The notes: generated by a model from the letters alone, not told the origin. Shown: positions 16,807-25,347, counted from the stretch's first letter. The stretch is DNA of 64,000 nucleotides from Spirosoma rhododendri (GCF_012849055.1 NZ_CP051677.1:186001-250000), one strand, 5' to 3'. Made by a program: numbers and translations.

Positions 16807-17874
16807 TTACTTTCCGTCGTACGAATTGAATTCATGCACAGTCACGCCGGGAATGGTCCGCAGAATGTCGACCATCATTTTACGGTGATTCGCCCCGACC
16901 CCAACGACAACCCGCTTTGCCCCGGCAGCCCGCGCCCGATTGACTACGTTGTGCGCCATATCGTCGTTACGGAACTGCCACTGACGAAGCATCTCGTTCA
17001 TGGCCGCTTCGGGAAAACCAGCCGCGCCAAACATTCGCCGGGCCCCGTAGAAGTTCATAATGTTGAGGTATTCATCGCCGTCGGGGCTGTTGAAATATGC
17101 GGTCGCGTTACCCGCACTGCTCGCCTTATTCGACGCCTGCTCCAGCTCGTTTGTCCGCTTTGTAAGCGCCATATACCGCTTTCCGTCGACCGAGTTGGAG
17201 TCCAGTCCTTTTTCCCAAGTATGAATCAGTGAATCCGTTTTTCCCCAGGCTGCGCTCCAGGCCACATCATGCCGTTGACTGTCCATCGGCAGGATTTTGT
17301 CCTGACCCAGCTTATCGATCAGCGGGAAGAGAATGTTATGGTATTCGTTGGTGCGGTTGCGGTACAGCGAGTCAGGTACGCCCAGTATAGTCAGGTAAGC
17401 CGCTTTCTCTTCATCACCGAAGGCAGGGCGGGCGCGGTCGAGCCGGTACAGCTGGTAGGCGGCATTGCCGAAATCGCGTTTCAGGTACAGTGCCCGCGCC
17501 AGTTTCATACGAACCTGATGAAAGTTGGGGTGCTCACGCAGCAGTTCGTACGAGTGCCGAATCAGTTTGTCCGCGTTTTTGGTGTCGGCGTAGGGGCGGC
17601 TTTTCAGATACGCCAGCCGTCTTTCAACGTTCGCTTTGTTCCAGTAATCAGGAATCGCGTCGTAATCAGCGCCCGACAGCCATTCACCGAACACGGCATC
17701 GGGCCGAAACGCGTACGCTTTATTGATGATCGAATCGAACTGCTCGACCGGCTTTTTTCCGTACCCGTGCGACGTACCGATCATCAGCACCTCGATGGGC
17801 TGATCGGCTTTTTGTGCGTAACCCGAGATAAAGACAGACAGCAGGAGAATGGCGGTAGTGATGAGCGTTTTCAT
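16807..17874 (-). CDS. Secreted TraB/DUF5694-like protein
   Basis: 355 residues with a signal peptide ending GYAQ. The N-terminal block EVLMIGTSHGYGKKP carries a GxxH-type motif, VFGEWLSG follows, and the C-terminal VVVGVGANHRKMMVDILRTI block pairs with it, as in TraB/Tiki/erythromycin-esterase-like folds. The family assignment (DUF5694) is from memory and moderate. The middle part is helical and TPR-like. Function is unknown. It is divergent from the LytS-type kinase; a -7-like CACCTTTG lies at 17907-17914 on its strand. Confidence 0.7.
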   Translation of the reverse strand: MKTLITTAILLLSVFISGYAQKADQPIEVLMIGTSHGYGKKPVEQFDSIINKAYAFRPDAVFGEWLSGADYDAIPDYWNKANVERRLAYLKSRPYADTKNADKLIRHSYELLREHPNFHQVRMKLARALYLKRDFGNAAYQLYRLDRARPAFGDEEKAAYLTILGVPDSLYRNRTNEYHNILFPLIDKLGQDKILPMDSQRHDVAWSAAWGKTDSLIHTWEKGLDSNSVDGKRYMALTKRTNELEQASNKASSAGNATAYFNSPDGDEYLNIMNFYGARRMFGAAGFPEAAMNEMLRQWQFRNDDMAHNVVNRARAAGAKRVVVGVGANHRKMMVDILRTIPGVTVHEFNSYDGK

Positions 17875-17945
17875 GATTGCGGGGTGTTTTGCGGTGATTG
17901 ATGGGTCAAAGGTGCGGCCCCGAAAAGCCCCGGCCCTACCCTATT

Positions 17946-18045
17946 CGACCAACCCACTGTACACCTCGTCAAACCCGTACGTCACCCGACCAACGCCCGC
18001 TGACTGGGCCCAAGCCGTTGGTCGGATAAAAGCGGGCGTTGGTCG
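17946..18045. promoter_or_regulatory. Candidate LytTR operator upstream of the lytS-like gene
   Basis: GTTGGTCG occurs four times: on the minus strand at 17946-17953 and 17987-17994, and on the plus strand at 18017-18024 and 18038-18045. The spacings are 41 nt and 21 nt, close to whole helical turns. The inner minus site and last plus site form a perfect 15-bp inverted repeat (17987-18001 and 18031-18045). CCGTTGGTC resembles the AlgR/LytTR box CCGTTCGTC in 8 of 9 positions. The last site lies 60 nt before the kinase ATG. Confidence 0.62.
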
Positions 18046-18105
18046 ATTTGTCTTGCGGCTGCGCCCGGTACTGACGTAGTTCGTACACCGATTTATCCGC
18101 GTCTT

Positions 18106-19143
18106 ATGGCCATTCAACTGCCTTCGTTTCTCAATTCCCGCACCCGCCTTCGTACCCTGCTGTACATCCTGATCTGGGCCGGGGCTCAACTGAGCAATGC
18201 GTACAATCCGAAAACGGATACCATCTCGTTTAATTCGCTGGGCTTTTCGTTCAGCACCGCGTTCTGGCTGGCGGCCTGGTTTGAGCATACACAGGTACTC
18301 AATCCGTTTTTGAACCGGCGTCGATGGTGGCTGATCCTGCCCGGTACGTTTGGTGCGCTGCTGGTTTTCTGCGCGACGCGTTACCTGATCGAACAGGAGA
18401 TTTACTGGTACGTGCTGGGATTCACCAACTATCCGTCCGACGTCAACATCCTGTTTTATATTCAGGACAATGCGTATTTCATGCCGTCGGCACTGGCTAT
18501 AAGTGTTGCGTTTAAACTGGTTGAAGACTGGCTGGTGCATCAGCGCGAACGTGATTCGCTGCTTACGGAGCGCAATCAGGCGGAACTGGCGTTTCTGAAA
18601 TCGCAGATAAACCCCCATTTCCTGTTCAACACGCTCAACAACATCTACGCGCTGACCTACGCGAAGTCGGATACAGCGCCGGGAGCCATCCTGAAACTGT
18701 CGGAGTTGATGCGGTATATGCTGTACGACAGCACCAACGGGCCAGACCGGGTGCCGTTGAGCAAGGAGATTCAATACCTGAACAGCTTCGTTGATCTGGA
18801 AAAACTGCGGGTGGCGCAGGCGCATGTCGAGTTTAGCGTTGAGGGTAACGTCAACCTGTTTCGTATCGAGCCATTGCTGCTGGTTTCGTTTGTGGAGAAT
18901 GCGTTCAAACACGGCGACCTGACCGACCCCACTCATCCGCTCGTGCTCGACCTGAGCGTTCAGAACGGTAAGCTGCGCTTCGACACCCTCAACAAAAAAG
19001 CCACTCGCCAGACCGACGCCGTGGGTGGTATCGGCCTCACCAACGTACGCCGGCGACTGCAACTGCTGTACCCCAACCAACACGCACTCCACATCACCGA
19101 TACCGCCGACAGCTATGCCTGCTCGCTGGAGATTAGTTTATAG
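18106..19143 (+). CDS. LytS-family sensor histidine kinase
   Basis: 345 residues. Membrane segments lie in the first 140 residues, then a short coiled region (LVHQRERDSLLTERNQAELA), then the His_kinase domain with LKSQINPHFLFNTLNNIYAL (phospho-acceptor His171), and a HATPase_c domain with VENAFKHGD and VGGIGLTNVRRRL. The N-terminal helices are the likely sensor; the signal is unknown. The partner LytTR regulator starts 60 nt downstream. The 3' end, including the stop codon, runs into a heptamer repeat array. Confidence 0.94.
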   Translation: MAIQLPSFLNSRTRLRTLLYILIWAGAQLSNAYNPKTDTISFNSLGFSFSTAFWLAAWFEHTQVLNPFLNRRRWWLILPGTFGALLVFCATRYLIEQEIYWYVLGFTNYPSDVNILFYIQDNAYFMPSALAISVAFKLVEDWLVHQRERDSLLTERNQAELAFLKSQINPHFLFNTLNNIYALTYAKSDTAPGAILKLSELMRYMLYDSTNGPDRVPLSKEIQYLNSFVDLEKLRVAQAHVEFSVEGNVNLFRIEPLLLVSFVENAFKHGDLTDPTHPLVLDLSVQNGKLRFDTLNKKATRQTDAVGGIGLTNVRRRLQLLYPNQHALHITDTADSYACSLEISL

Positions 19144-19176
19144 TTTGTGGTTTGTAGTTCGTAGTTTGTGGTTGTA
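19143..19176. repeat. Period-7 array at the kinase stop codon
   Basis: Units TTTGTGG, TTTGTAG, TTCGTAG, TTTGTGG and TTGTA follow one another starting at the TAG stop. It separates the kinase and regulator genes. Confidence 0.8.
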
Positions 19177-19202
19177 CCCACCGAATACCAAATACCGACT
19201 TT

Positions 19203-19937
19203 ATGCGCTGCCTGATTGTTGACGATGAACCGCTGGCCCACACGATCCTGAGCGACTACGTCCGGAAAGTGCCGTTTCTGTCGCTCGTTGGCGCGACGAC
19301 CAGCCCGATCGATGCACTGACGCAGGTGCAGCGGGGCGAAGTCGATCTGGTGTTTCTCGATATTCAAATGCCTGAACTGACGGGTATTCAGTTTCTGAAT
19401 CTGCTTCGGCGGGGGGCGTCCGGGCAGGCTTGCCGGGTGATTCTGACAACCGCCTATTCGGAGTACGCCCTCGACGGTTACGAACACGACGTAGTCGATT
19501 ATCTGCTCAAGCCAATCTCGTTTGAGCGATTCTACCGGGCTGTTCAAAAACTAATGCCTGCCCCACCAACAAGCGCGTCGACACCTGCCGATACAGCCAC
19601 CCCTGTTCAGGTTGCGCCGGAGCCCGGCAAAGAGTTTATTTTCGTCAAGACGGAGTACCGATTACAGCGCGTCGGCCTGAACGAGATTCTGTACGTCGAG
19701 GGGTTGAAAGATTACGTGTCGCTGTACACGCCCACGGAGCGGATTCTGGCGTTGCAAACCATGAAAACGATGGAAGAAAAGCTGCCCGCCAGTCAGTTCG
19801 CGCGGGTACACAAGTCATACATCGTCGCGGTAAATCACATCGAATCCGTCGAGCGCAACCGCATCTACATCGGCAAGGCCGTCATCCCCATCGGCGACAC
19901 CTACCGGGACGCCTTCTACCGGCTGATTGAGAGTTAA
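19203..19937 (+). CDS. LytTR-type response regulator
   Basis: 244 residues. Receiver domain at 1-120 with acidic residues Asp7-Asp8, phospho-acceptor Asp53 in LVFLDIQMPELTG, the Thr in VILTTAYSEYAL and the Lys in VDYLLKPISFERF. A Pro/Ala/Thr linker (120-140) is followed by the LytTR DNA-binding domain (FIFVKTEYRLQRVGLNEILYV region, FARVHKSYIVAVNHIESV, IPIGDTYRDAFYRLI). LytTR proteins bind paired short direct repeats about two helical turns apart, as seen at 17946-18045, so autoregulation of this pair is a reasonable inference. Confidence 0.95.
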   Translation: MRCLIVDDEPLAHTILSDYVRKVPFLSLVGATTSPIDALTQVQRGEVDLVFLDIQMPELTGIQFLNLLRRGASGQACRVILTTAYSEYALDGYEHDVVDYLLKPISFERFYRAVQKLMPAPPTSASTPADTATPVQVAPEPGKEFIFVKTEYRLQRVGLNEILYVEGLKDYVSLYTPTERILALQTMKTMEEKLPASQFARVHKSYIVAVNHIESVERNRIYIGKAVIPIGDTYRDAFYRLIES

Positions 19938-19980
19938 GTTTGTGGTTCGTGGTTCGTGGTTCGCAGTTCGTAGTTGGCTG
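19938..19980. repeat. Period-7 array after the regulator stop codon
   Basis: Units TTTGTGG, TTCGTGG, TTCGTGG, TTCGCAG and TTCGTAG start immediately after the TAA stop. The remaining gap to 20257 has lower GC and contains no gene I can support. Confidence 0.8.
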
Positions 19981-20257
19981 ACGCCATGAACGGTACTATG
20001 AGGGAAGCCAGTGTATCCACCTACTATGAGCTTTTGTATTTGACTAAAACTCCCACACGTTTACACTATGTCCCGCTGCGTCCCGGCGTCATAAATGATT
20101 CAATTACTCGTATAGCCCTCTTGCAATGCGTCAACTCTCAGACTACAATCGTATTGAGTTTACCATACGATTCGATTGTCCACAAAACGAGCGTTGTCGC
20201 CAGTACATCCGGGCGAAATCTTACAGAATGAATGCATCAAAAAGCTTAGTTTGACGA

Positions 20258-20839
20258 TCACCAAAGTAGATTAAGATTAGTCAGTCTGATACTCATTGCT
20301 ATGTTGCTGACATTGAAATCTGACGCCAAATTTGGAACCAGTTCAAAATCTTGTTTACGTGTGATGTCTGAACTCATGTAGTGGGTTACTCCTTCTCGCA
20401 CTAGGTCGAGCGGCATTAACAGAGATGCCGCGAAAGCATTGGCTTCGCGCTCCTGCATGTCTTCTCCTGTTGATGAATTAGCGTTACGATAAAGGGCAAA
20501 ATATTTTTCAGGAGTATCTATAAACACGCCCTTGCGCTGATGTTCGAGCACGTAATGTCCTATTTCATGGGCTATCGTGAAACGCTGACGCTTCTTCCCC
20601 GTTCTATTTTCAGGCGCATATCCGATCTGAACTTTACCATTTAGTTGTAGTAGCACACCAGAGACATCTTCGCCAAAGTCATACTCGCGCACCTCTATTC
20701 CTATTTTCTCCGCAACCGTCTTCACGTCAATACCCTGCTTGTCTGATGGTAACTCGTAGAAGTTCGTAGGATAGTGACCAGTCTTTTGTAGAAGAGCTTT
20801 TGCGGCACTTTCGATTTGCTTTTGTCTTTTCAAATTCAT
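20258..20839 (-). CDS. ImmA/IrrE-family metallo-endopeptidase
   Basis: 193 residues. The zinc-protease motif HEIGHYVLEH is at 91-100, with a downstream REANAFAASLLMPLDLV block giving the third metal ligand region; this is the COG2856/ImmA peptidase fold. Family members cleave a cognate XRE repressor. The partner XRE gene lies directly upstream with a 4-nt ATGA overlap, so the two are translationally coupled. Base composition is lower in GC than the neighbours, suggesting acquisition. No phage or conjugative genes are adjacent, so this is an isolated module. Confidence 0.93.
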   Translation of the reverse strand: MNLKRQKQIESAAKALLQKTGHYPTNFYELPSDKQGIDVKTVAEKIGIEVREYDFGEDVSGVLLQLNGKVQIGYAPENRTGKKRQRFTIAHEIGHYVLEHQRKGVFIDTPEKYFALYRNANSSTGEDMQEREANAFAASLLMPLDLVREGVTHYMSSDITRKQDFELVPNLASDFNVSNIAMSIRLTNLNLLW

Positions 20840-21177
20840 TGCCGTTGATGTTTTAAAAAGTCTTCATAAAACGCGTCGAACCTGTTTTTGTCTTCGTCTT
20901 TTATGTCTTTTCGAGTGTAAGCATCTATTTGTTCAAGCGGTTCGTAGTCAGTACTTCTGGGTATCAGAACTTCCAAAGTTACCCCAAGTGCTTTAGCTAT
21001 GTCTATTAGTAAGTGCAGAGGGGTATGCTGTCTACCCTTCTCAATTTTTGCGACAGATGTGCGCGTCAAATCTATTCTGGAGGCTAGCTGATCCTGCGTT
21101 AATGCTGCCTTGCTCCGATAGTTCCTAACGTTCTCGCCTATCATTCTGTATAGCTTCTCTTGTATTTCCTTGTTCAC
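20836..21177 (-). CDS. XRE-family helix-turn-helix regulator
   Basis: 113 residues. The HTH_3 domain spans about residues 12-70 (IGENVRNYRSKAALTQDQL, ASRIDLTRTSVAKIEKGRQ, LHLLIDIAKALGVTLEVL), with a charged C-terminal tail. The start used is GTG at 21177. A perfect -7 box (21182-21189) ends only 4 nt upstream, so either the mRNA is leaderless from GTG, or the ATG at 21144 (MIGENVRNYRSK) is used with a leader of about 30 nt. A 15-bp palindrome at 21225-21239 is a likely binding site. It partners the overlapping ImmA-type protease. Confidence 0.92.
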   Translation of the reverse strand: MNKEIQEKLYRMIGENVRNYRSKAALTQDQLASRIDLTRTSVAKIEKGRQHTPLHLLIDIAKALGVTLEVLIPRSTDYEPLEQIDAYTRKDIKDEDKNRFDAFYEDFLKHQRQ

Positions 21178-21181
21178 GGCG

Positions 21182-21189
21182 CAAAGTTA
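21182..21189 (-). promoter_or_regulatory. -7 box of the XRE-ImmA pair
   Basis: TAACTTTG on the minus strand is a perfect TAnnTTTG, 4 nt from the GTG start, the same spacing as at pyrR. Confidence 0.6.
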
Positions 21190-21224
21190 ATTCTATATAA
21201 GTACGAGAAAGTAGCAGGATAAAT

Positions 21225-21239
21225 GTGAATTAAATTCAC
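21225..21239. promoter_or_regulatory. Candidate XRE operator
   Basis: GTGAATTAAATTCAC is a perfect palindrome (7-bp arms, central A). It lies 35 nt upstream of the -7 box and also upstream of the divergent gene at 21335. Confidence 0.55.
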
Positions 21240-21334
21240 TATAAATTTTTTCTACCAAAAGGAACTAAGACAAAATTTATGCCGTTGTATCAATGAACGC
21301 GCACCGTAGCGAGTCTCATATGTTTATCACAACT

Positions 21335-21502
21335 ATGAAAAAACCAATTGGTACACAAGCAAAGACAGGCGCAACGTGCCCTGAAAGCGGAGTTTGGAAA
21401 GTGATGGCTGCATCGTCAACGACAGCCCCCATTGCGAAGGGTAACACGATGCCGCCTTATAATCGGTCTGCTGTTACCTGGCAACTGGTCAGTTACGCGT
21501 AG
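21335..21502 (+). CDS. Small YjzC-like protein
   Basis: 55 residues from ATG 21335. The pattern GTQAKTGATCPESGVWKV, then KGNTMPPYNRSAVTWQLVSYA, resembles short YjzC-type proteins (xxPxSGxY/W ... KGxxxPP ... W). One Cys is present, with no signal peptide. The frame extends 14 codons upstream, but that part is unlike the family. Function is unknown. It lies in the accessory patch, divergent from the XRE-ImmA pair. Confidence 0.6.
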   Translation: MKKPIGTQAKTGATCPESGVWKVMAASSTTAPIAKGNTMPPYNRSAVTWQLVSYA

Positions 21503-21516
21503 TATATAAGTCAATT

Positions 21517-21554
21517 ACCTGTAGTGAGTGCTCACATGGGTATTCATTACAGGT
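21517..21554. promoter_or_regulatory. Nested inverted repeats upstream of the small membrane protein gene
   Basis: ACCTGTA (21517-21523) and TACAGGT (21548-21554) flank GTGAGTGCTCAC (21524-21535). It may be a terminator of the gene at 21335 or an operator for the gene at 21583. There is no U-tract. Confidence 0.4.
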
Positions 21555-21582
21555 AGCCATCAACTTTTAACTGATAAACATC

Positions 21583-21822
21583 ATGAACCGATCTGTTTTC
21601 TCGTTTATAGTGCTACCCGCTTTGTTCGTTTACCTTGTTGCGTCCTTCTTGATGTCAACATTTGATATCAATTTCTGGTACCCCCACCAAAGGTTCTTTA
21701 CAGTATTAGCCTACTTTCTTGTGCTCTATCTTGTAGTCGAAAGTGAAAGAAGAGAAGGAAAAACTAAAGCTGATGTCGAAAACACTACAGATAAGGAGGT
21801 AGAAGAAGCAATCGAACAGTAG
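21583..21822 (+). CDS. Small two-helix membrane protein, unknown function
   Basis: 79 residues. Two hydrophobic segments, at about 5-27 (FSFIVLPALFVYLVASFLM) and 37-52 (RFFTVLAYFLVLYLVV), are followed by a charged tail (ESERREGKTKADVENTTDKE). No family is recognised. It is the last gene of the AT-richer patch and is followed by a strong terminator. Confidence 0.6.
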   Translation: MNRSVFSFIVLPALFVYLVASFLMSTFDINFWYPHQRFFTVLAYFLVLYLVVESERREGKTKADVENTTDKEVEEAIEQ

Positions 21823-21850
21823 TTTTATCCGATCAATTGTCTACATACTC

Positions 21851-21877
21851 AAAAATGCCCGATATCGGGCATTTTTT
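21851..21877. terminator. Bidirectional terminator
   Basis: ATGCCCGATATCGGGCAT (21855-21872) is a perfect palindrome with an A-run on its left and a T-run on its right. It serves the gene at 21583 (+) and probably rodA (-), whose stop is at 21916. Confidence 0.85.
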
Positions 21878-21915
21878 GTATTCTCTGTTCTACAATCGAA
21901 CGTACATAACAAATC

Positions 21916-23196
21916 TTACCATCTCGCCAGCGCGTTGCGTCGGGCGTCGAGTTTGACGAAGATGAAGAGGAGGATGGAGAACGACCACAGCGACGAACCG
22001 CCGTAGCTGAAGAAGGGCAGCGGGATACCGATAACGGGCATCAGGCCGATGGTCATACCGATGTTGACCATGACGTGGAAGAAGATAATCCCGGCGACGC
22101 AGTACCCGTAGACGCGGGCAAACCGGCTCCGCTGCTTTTCGGCCAGCACAATGATGCGGGCCAGCAACCCCAGAAACAGGGCAATGACGACCAGACTGCC
22201 GATGAAGCCGTGCTCTTCGCCAATGGTACAGAAAATAAAGTCGGTGCTTTGCTCGGGTACGAAGTCAAACTTGGTCTGAGTCCCCTCCAGAAACCCTTTG
22301 CCGTGCAACCGTCCGGAGCCGATAGCGATCTTGGCCTGCGTCACGTTCCAGCCCACGCCCAGCGGGTCAACCGTCGGGTCGACCAGTACTTTGATCCGGT
22401 TTCGCTGGTGCTTCTGTAGCACACTGTTGACGAAGAAATCGACGCCCACAACCACGATCATCATACCAACGCCAACCAGTCCCAGCGAAATCAGGTTGCT
22501 GACGTTCCGGTTGTAGCGCGGCATCAGCAGCACGATCAGCGCCAGCAGCACCACGATGCCGATAAAAATGTAAAGCAGCGGAAAGATGAGCGCCAGCACG
22601 AACAGGATCACCGCCGTAATACCGACGGCCGGAATCCAGCCCGGTAGCCCTTCGCGGTACAGCATGATAACGAACGACGCAAAGACCAGCATCGACCCGG
22701 TTTCGTTCGACGCCAGAATCAGCACGCAGGGCAGCGCGATGATGCCCCCCACGTACAACAGATCTTTACCCTTCGAGAGGTTTATCCCCGGCTGATCGAT
22801 GTATTTTGCCAGTGCCAGTGCCGTCGCCAGCTTGGAGAACTCCGCCGGTTGCAGCAAGAACGAGCCGATTTTAAACCACGAGCGCGACCCCTTCACGTTA
22901 GCGCCTGCCACCAGAACCAGTAGCAGCAGCAGAATCATAAAGCCGTAGATCAGGTACGCAAACGAGTCGAAAAACTTGTGGTTGACCACCATGATGCAGA
23001 TAATCAGGATGGCCGACGTACCAATCCACATCATCTGTTTACCGGCGTTCGTCGAAAAGTCGAACAGGCTGGTATGGTCTTCCGGGCTGTACACGGCGGC
23101 ATACACGTTGAGCCACCCCATCGTGACACAACCGAGGTACAGCACCAGCGTGAGCAGGTCTACATCCTGCGAAAATGGATCGTTGCTGCGAGGCAT
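21916..23196 (-). CDS. rodA: RodA peptidoglycan glycosyltransferase (SEDS)
   Basis: 426 residues, about ten membrane helices. It polymerises lipid II for lateral wall growth with its partner PBP2. SEDS signatures: KGSRSWFKIGSFLLQPAEFSK, GMMIVVVGVDFF, LHGKGFLEGTQTKFDFVPEQSTDFIF and FFSYGGSSLWSF. mrdA (PBP2) lies directly upstream on the same strand, the usual pairing, separated by a 95-nt gap filled by an inverted heptamer array. MreBCD genes are not adjacent. Confidence 0.96.
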   Translation of the reverse strand: MPRSNDPFSQDVDLLTLVLYLGCVTMGWLNVYAAVYSPEDHTSLFDFSTNAGKQMMWIGTSAILIICIMVVNHKFFDSFAYLIYGFMILLLLLVLVAGANVKGSRSWFKIGSFLLQPAEFSKLATALALAKYIDQPGINLSKGKDLLYVGGIIALPCVLILASNETGSMLVFASFVIMLYREGLPGWIPAVGITAVILFVLALIFPLLYIFIGIVVLLALIVLLMPRYNRNVSNLISLGLVGVGMMIVVVGVDFFVNSVLQKHQRNRIKVLVDPTVDPLGVGWNVTQAKIAIGSGRLHGKGFLEGTQTKFDFVPEQSTDFIFCTIGEEHGFIGSLVVIALFLGLLARIIVLAEKQRSRFARVYGYCVAGIIFFHVMVNIGMTIGLMPVIGIPLPFFSYGGSSLWSFSILLFIFVKLDARRNALARW

Positions 23197-23207
23197 CCTT
23201 GGGTACG

Positions 23208-23287
23208 TTCAAGGTTCAAGGGTCAAGGGTCAAGGTTTGCATTTGCCCGCTGGCAACATTGACCCTTGAACCTTAACCCTTGAACTA
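23208..23287. repeat. Inverted period-7 array between mrdA and rodA
   Basis: The left arm consists of TTCAAGG and GTCAAGG units from 23208. The right arm (TTGACCC, TTGAACC, TTAACCC) ends at 23287, just before the mrdA stop. The tip TTGCCCGCTGGCAA (23243-23256) is itself palindromic and resembles the tip at 37191-37204. Confidence 0.85.
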
Positions 23288-23291
23288 CTAA

Positions 23292-25301
23292 TTAATTTCC
23301 CCCCACGCCAGCGGTCTGGACGGGGCGGGGCTTTATGGTCATCATGGGTTTGGGCGCCAGCGGTTTGGGCGTCGCAATCGAGTCGATACGCGGGGATTGC
23401 CCGTTGCGGGGATCAGTTCCCTTGGTCGAATCGGTACGGGGGCGACGCGGAGCCGGTTTGCCGATAGGCTCAACGCGCTCGATGGGCGGCAGGAAGTAAG
23501 CATTCATCATCCGATTGGCCACGTGCTTCGAGATGGTGCGTTTGTGAATGTACCGCTCGGCAATCAGGCCCGCAATCGGCGCGGCTACGTCGCTGCCCCA
23601 GCCCGAATTTTCCACGAAAACGGCAATCGCAATTTTCGGGTCGTTCATGGGCGCGAAGCCGATAAAAATAGAGTGGTCGTAGCGGTGGCCGAACTTGGCG
23701 TTCTGCGATGTACCCGTCTTGCCGCACAGATCGATCGTCGACAGATTGACTGACCGCGCACTGCCGTTAACCATCGTCCGGCGCATCCCATCGATAACCG
23801 GTAGAAAGTACGACCGGTCGACCCCGGTTTCGTGCCGCTGCGTGTACTGGGCAGGCAACCCCGCCCCGACGCGGCCAAAGCCCCGCGCATAGTGTGGCGT
23901 AATATACCAGCCCCGGTTCGCGATAGCCGCTGCCAGGTTAGCCAGTTTGAGCGGGCTGATCAAAAGCTCTCCCTCGCCGATACTCAGCGACGACACGTAC
24001 GAAAACTTCCATAGGTTGGCCCCACCGTACATCTTGTCGTAGTAGGCTACGTCGGGCAGATTCCCCAGCTTTTCGCTCGGCATATCGACGCCCAGCTTCT
24101 GACCGATGCCAAACTTCTCGACGCCTTCGTGCCACTTTGCCAACCCGATTGCCGACGCCTTAAAGGTGTTGCGCTCGGCGTTGTTGTAGATCATCCGGCG
24201 GAATACCTGATAGAAGTATGGGTTGCAGGAGTTACCAATAGCCCCGCGCAGGTCCTGCCCACCCCGGCAGTGGCAGCGCATGGGCGACCCGGCATGGCCG
24301 TAAACGGTGTGCGGAGAAAGCGTACCATCCTGCTGAGCCAGCAGTGCCTGAATTAGTTTGAACGTAGAGCCGGGGCGGTAACTCGCCATGATCGGCCGGT
24401 TGAACAGGGGCCGGTACGGGTTACGCAGCAGGCTCATATAACTCTTCGAGAATGAGCGTGTCGACAGCATTTCGGGATCGAAGGTCGGTGCCGATACCGA
24501 CGCCAGTATCTCACCTGTCGACGGTTCGATGGCGATTACCGCACCCACTTTGTGCTGCATCAGGCTGTCGGCAAACCGCTGAATGTCGACGTCGATACCC
24601 GTAATCAGATTTTGCCCGGCAACGGCGACGGTATCATACGCCCCGTTTTTCCACGACCCTTTGTTGACGCCGTAGACGTTCTGCATCATGAACTTCACAC
24701 CCCGACGCCCGCGCAGTTGCTGTTCGTACTCCTGCTCCAGTCCGCCGTGCCCGATGTAATCGCCCTGCCGGTAGTATGGATATTCCTGCTCGTCGAGCTG
24801 TTTCCGCGACACTTCACTAACGTAGCCCAGCGCGTTGGACATCGTGTGCGACGGATAGGTACGCATTGAACTGATGACCGGCGAAAAGCCCCGATAATCA
24901 ACCAGTGCATCCTGAATACGGGCAAAATCTTCCTTGGCCAGCCGACGCAGAAACAGGGAGGGTTTTACTTTCGAGTAGTTAAGCGCCAGCCCCATGATGC
25001 TGTCGAAGTCGGGCTTCGTAATGTTCATCAGCCGGCAGAAAGCCGCCGTATCGCTGATGCGCACCTGCTTCGGGGTGACGTACAGATCGTAAACGGGCGT
25101 ATTGTCGACCAGCAGCTTCGTACCGGTACGGTCGTAAATCTGCCCCCGGTATGGCACTTCGATAACGCGCTTGATCGAGTTCTTGGACGCGCCCAGCGAA
25201 TAGTTGTCGTCCAGCACTTGCAGGTAAAACAGCCGGGCCAGATACAGTACCCCAATCAGGCAGAAAAAGCCGATAACGACGTACTTACGATTCTCCAGCA
25301 T
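23292..25301 (-). CDS. mrdA: Penicillin-binding protein 2 (elongasome transpeptidase)
   Basis: 669 residues. An N-terminal membrane anchor (YVVIGFFCLIGVLYLARLFY), the dimerisation/pedestal domain, and a transpeptidase domain with the catalytic Ser in YRPGSTFKL, a conserved CxxC-type segment (MRCHCRGGQDLRGAIGNSCN) and the KTG motif in CGKTGTSQNAKFG. The C terminus has a Pro/Lys-rich tail of about 70 residues. It partners RodA downstream. A -7 box TAATTTTG lies at 25340-25347. Confidence 0.96.
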   Translation of the reverse strand: MLENRKYVVIGFFCLIGVLYLARLFYLQVLDDNYSLGASKNSIKRVIEVPYRGQIYDRTGTKLLVDNTPVYDLYVTPKQVRISDTAAFCRLMNITKPDFDSIMGLALNYSKVKPSLFLRRLAKEDFARIQDALVDYRGFSPVISSMRTYPSHTMSNALGYVSEVSRKQLDEQEYPYYRQGDYIGHGGLEQEYEQQLRGRRGVKFMMQNVYGVNKGSWKNGAYDTVAVAGQNLITGIDVDIQRFADSLMQHKVGAVIAIEPSTGEILASVSAPTFDPEMLSTRSFSKSYMSLLRNPYRPLFNRPIMASYRPGSTFKLIQALLAQQDGTLSPHTVYGHAGSPMRCHCRGGQDLRGAIGNSCNPYFYQVFRRMIYNNAERNTFKASAIGLAKWHEGVEKFGIGQKLGVDMPSEKLGNLPDVAYYDKMYGGANLWKFSYVSSLSIGEGELLISPLKLANLAAAIANRGWYITPHYARGFGRVGAGLPAQYTQRHETGVDRSYFLPVIDGMRRTMVNGSARSVNLSTIDLCGKTGTSQNAKFGHRYDHSIFIGFAPMNDPKIAIAVFVENSGWGSDVAAPIAGLIAERYIHKRTISKHVANRMMNAYFLPPIERVEPIGKPAPRRPRTDSTKGTDPRNGQSPRIDSIATPKPLAPKPMMTIKPRPVQTAGVGGN

Positions 25302-25339
25302 TCAGGTAATTTCTTATAGGTGGGTAATTGCCACTACAA

Positions 25340-25347
25340 CAAAATTA
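25340..25347 (-). promoter_or_regulatory. -7 box of the mrdA-rodA operon
   Basis: TAATTTTG on the minus strand is a perfect TAnnTTTG. A TTTC about 20 nt upstream could be the -33. The predicted leader is about 34 nt. Confidence 0.5.

Noticed and set aside
19974..20231. 85-codon frame between the regulator and ImmA genes
   Set aside because: It begins within the heptamer array region, and composition and sequence resemble no protein.
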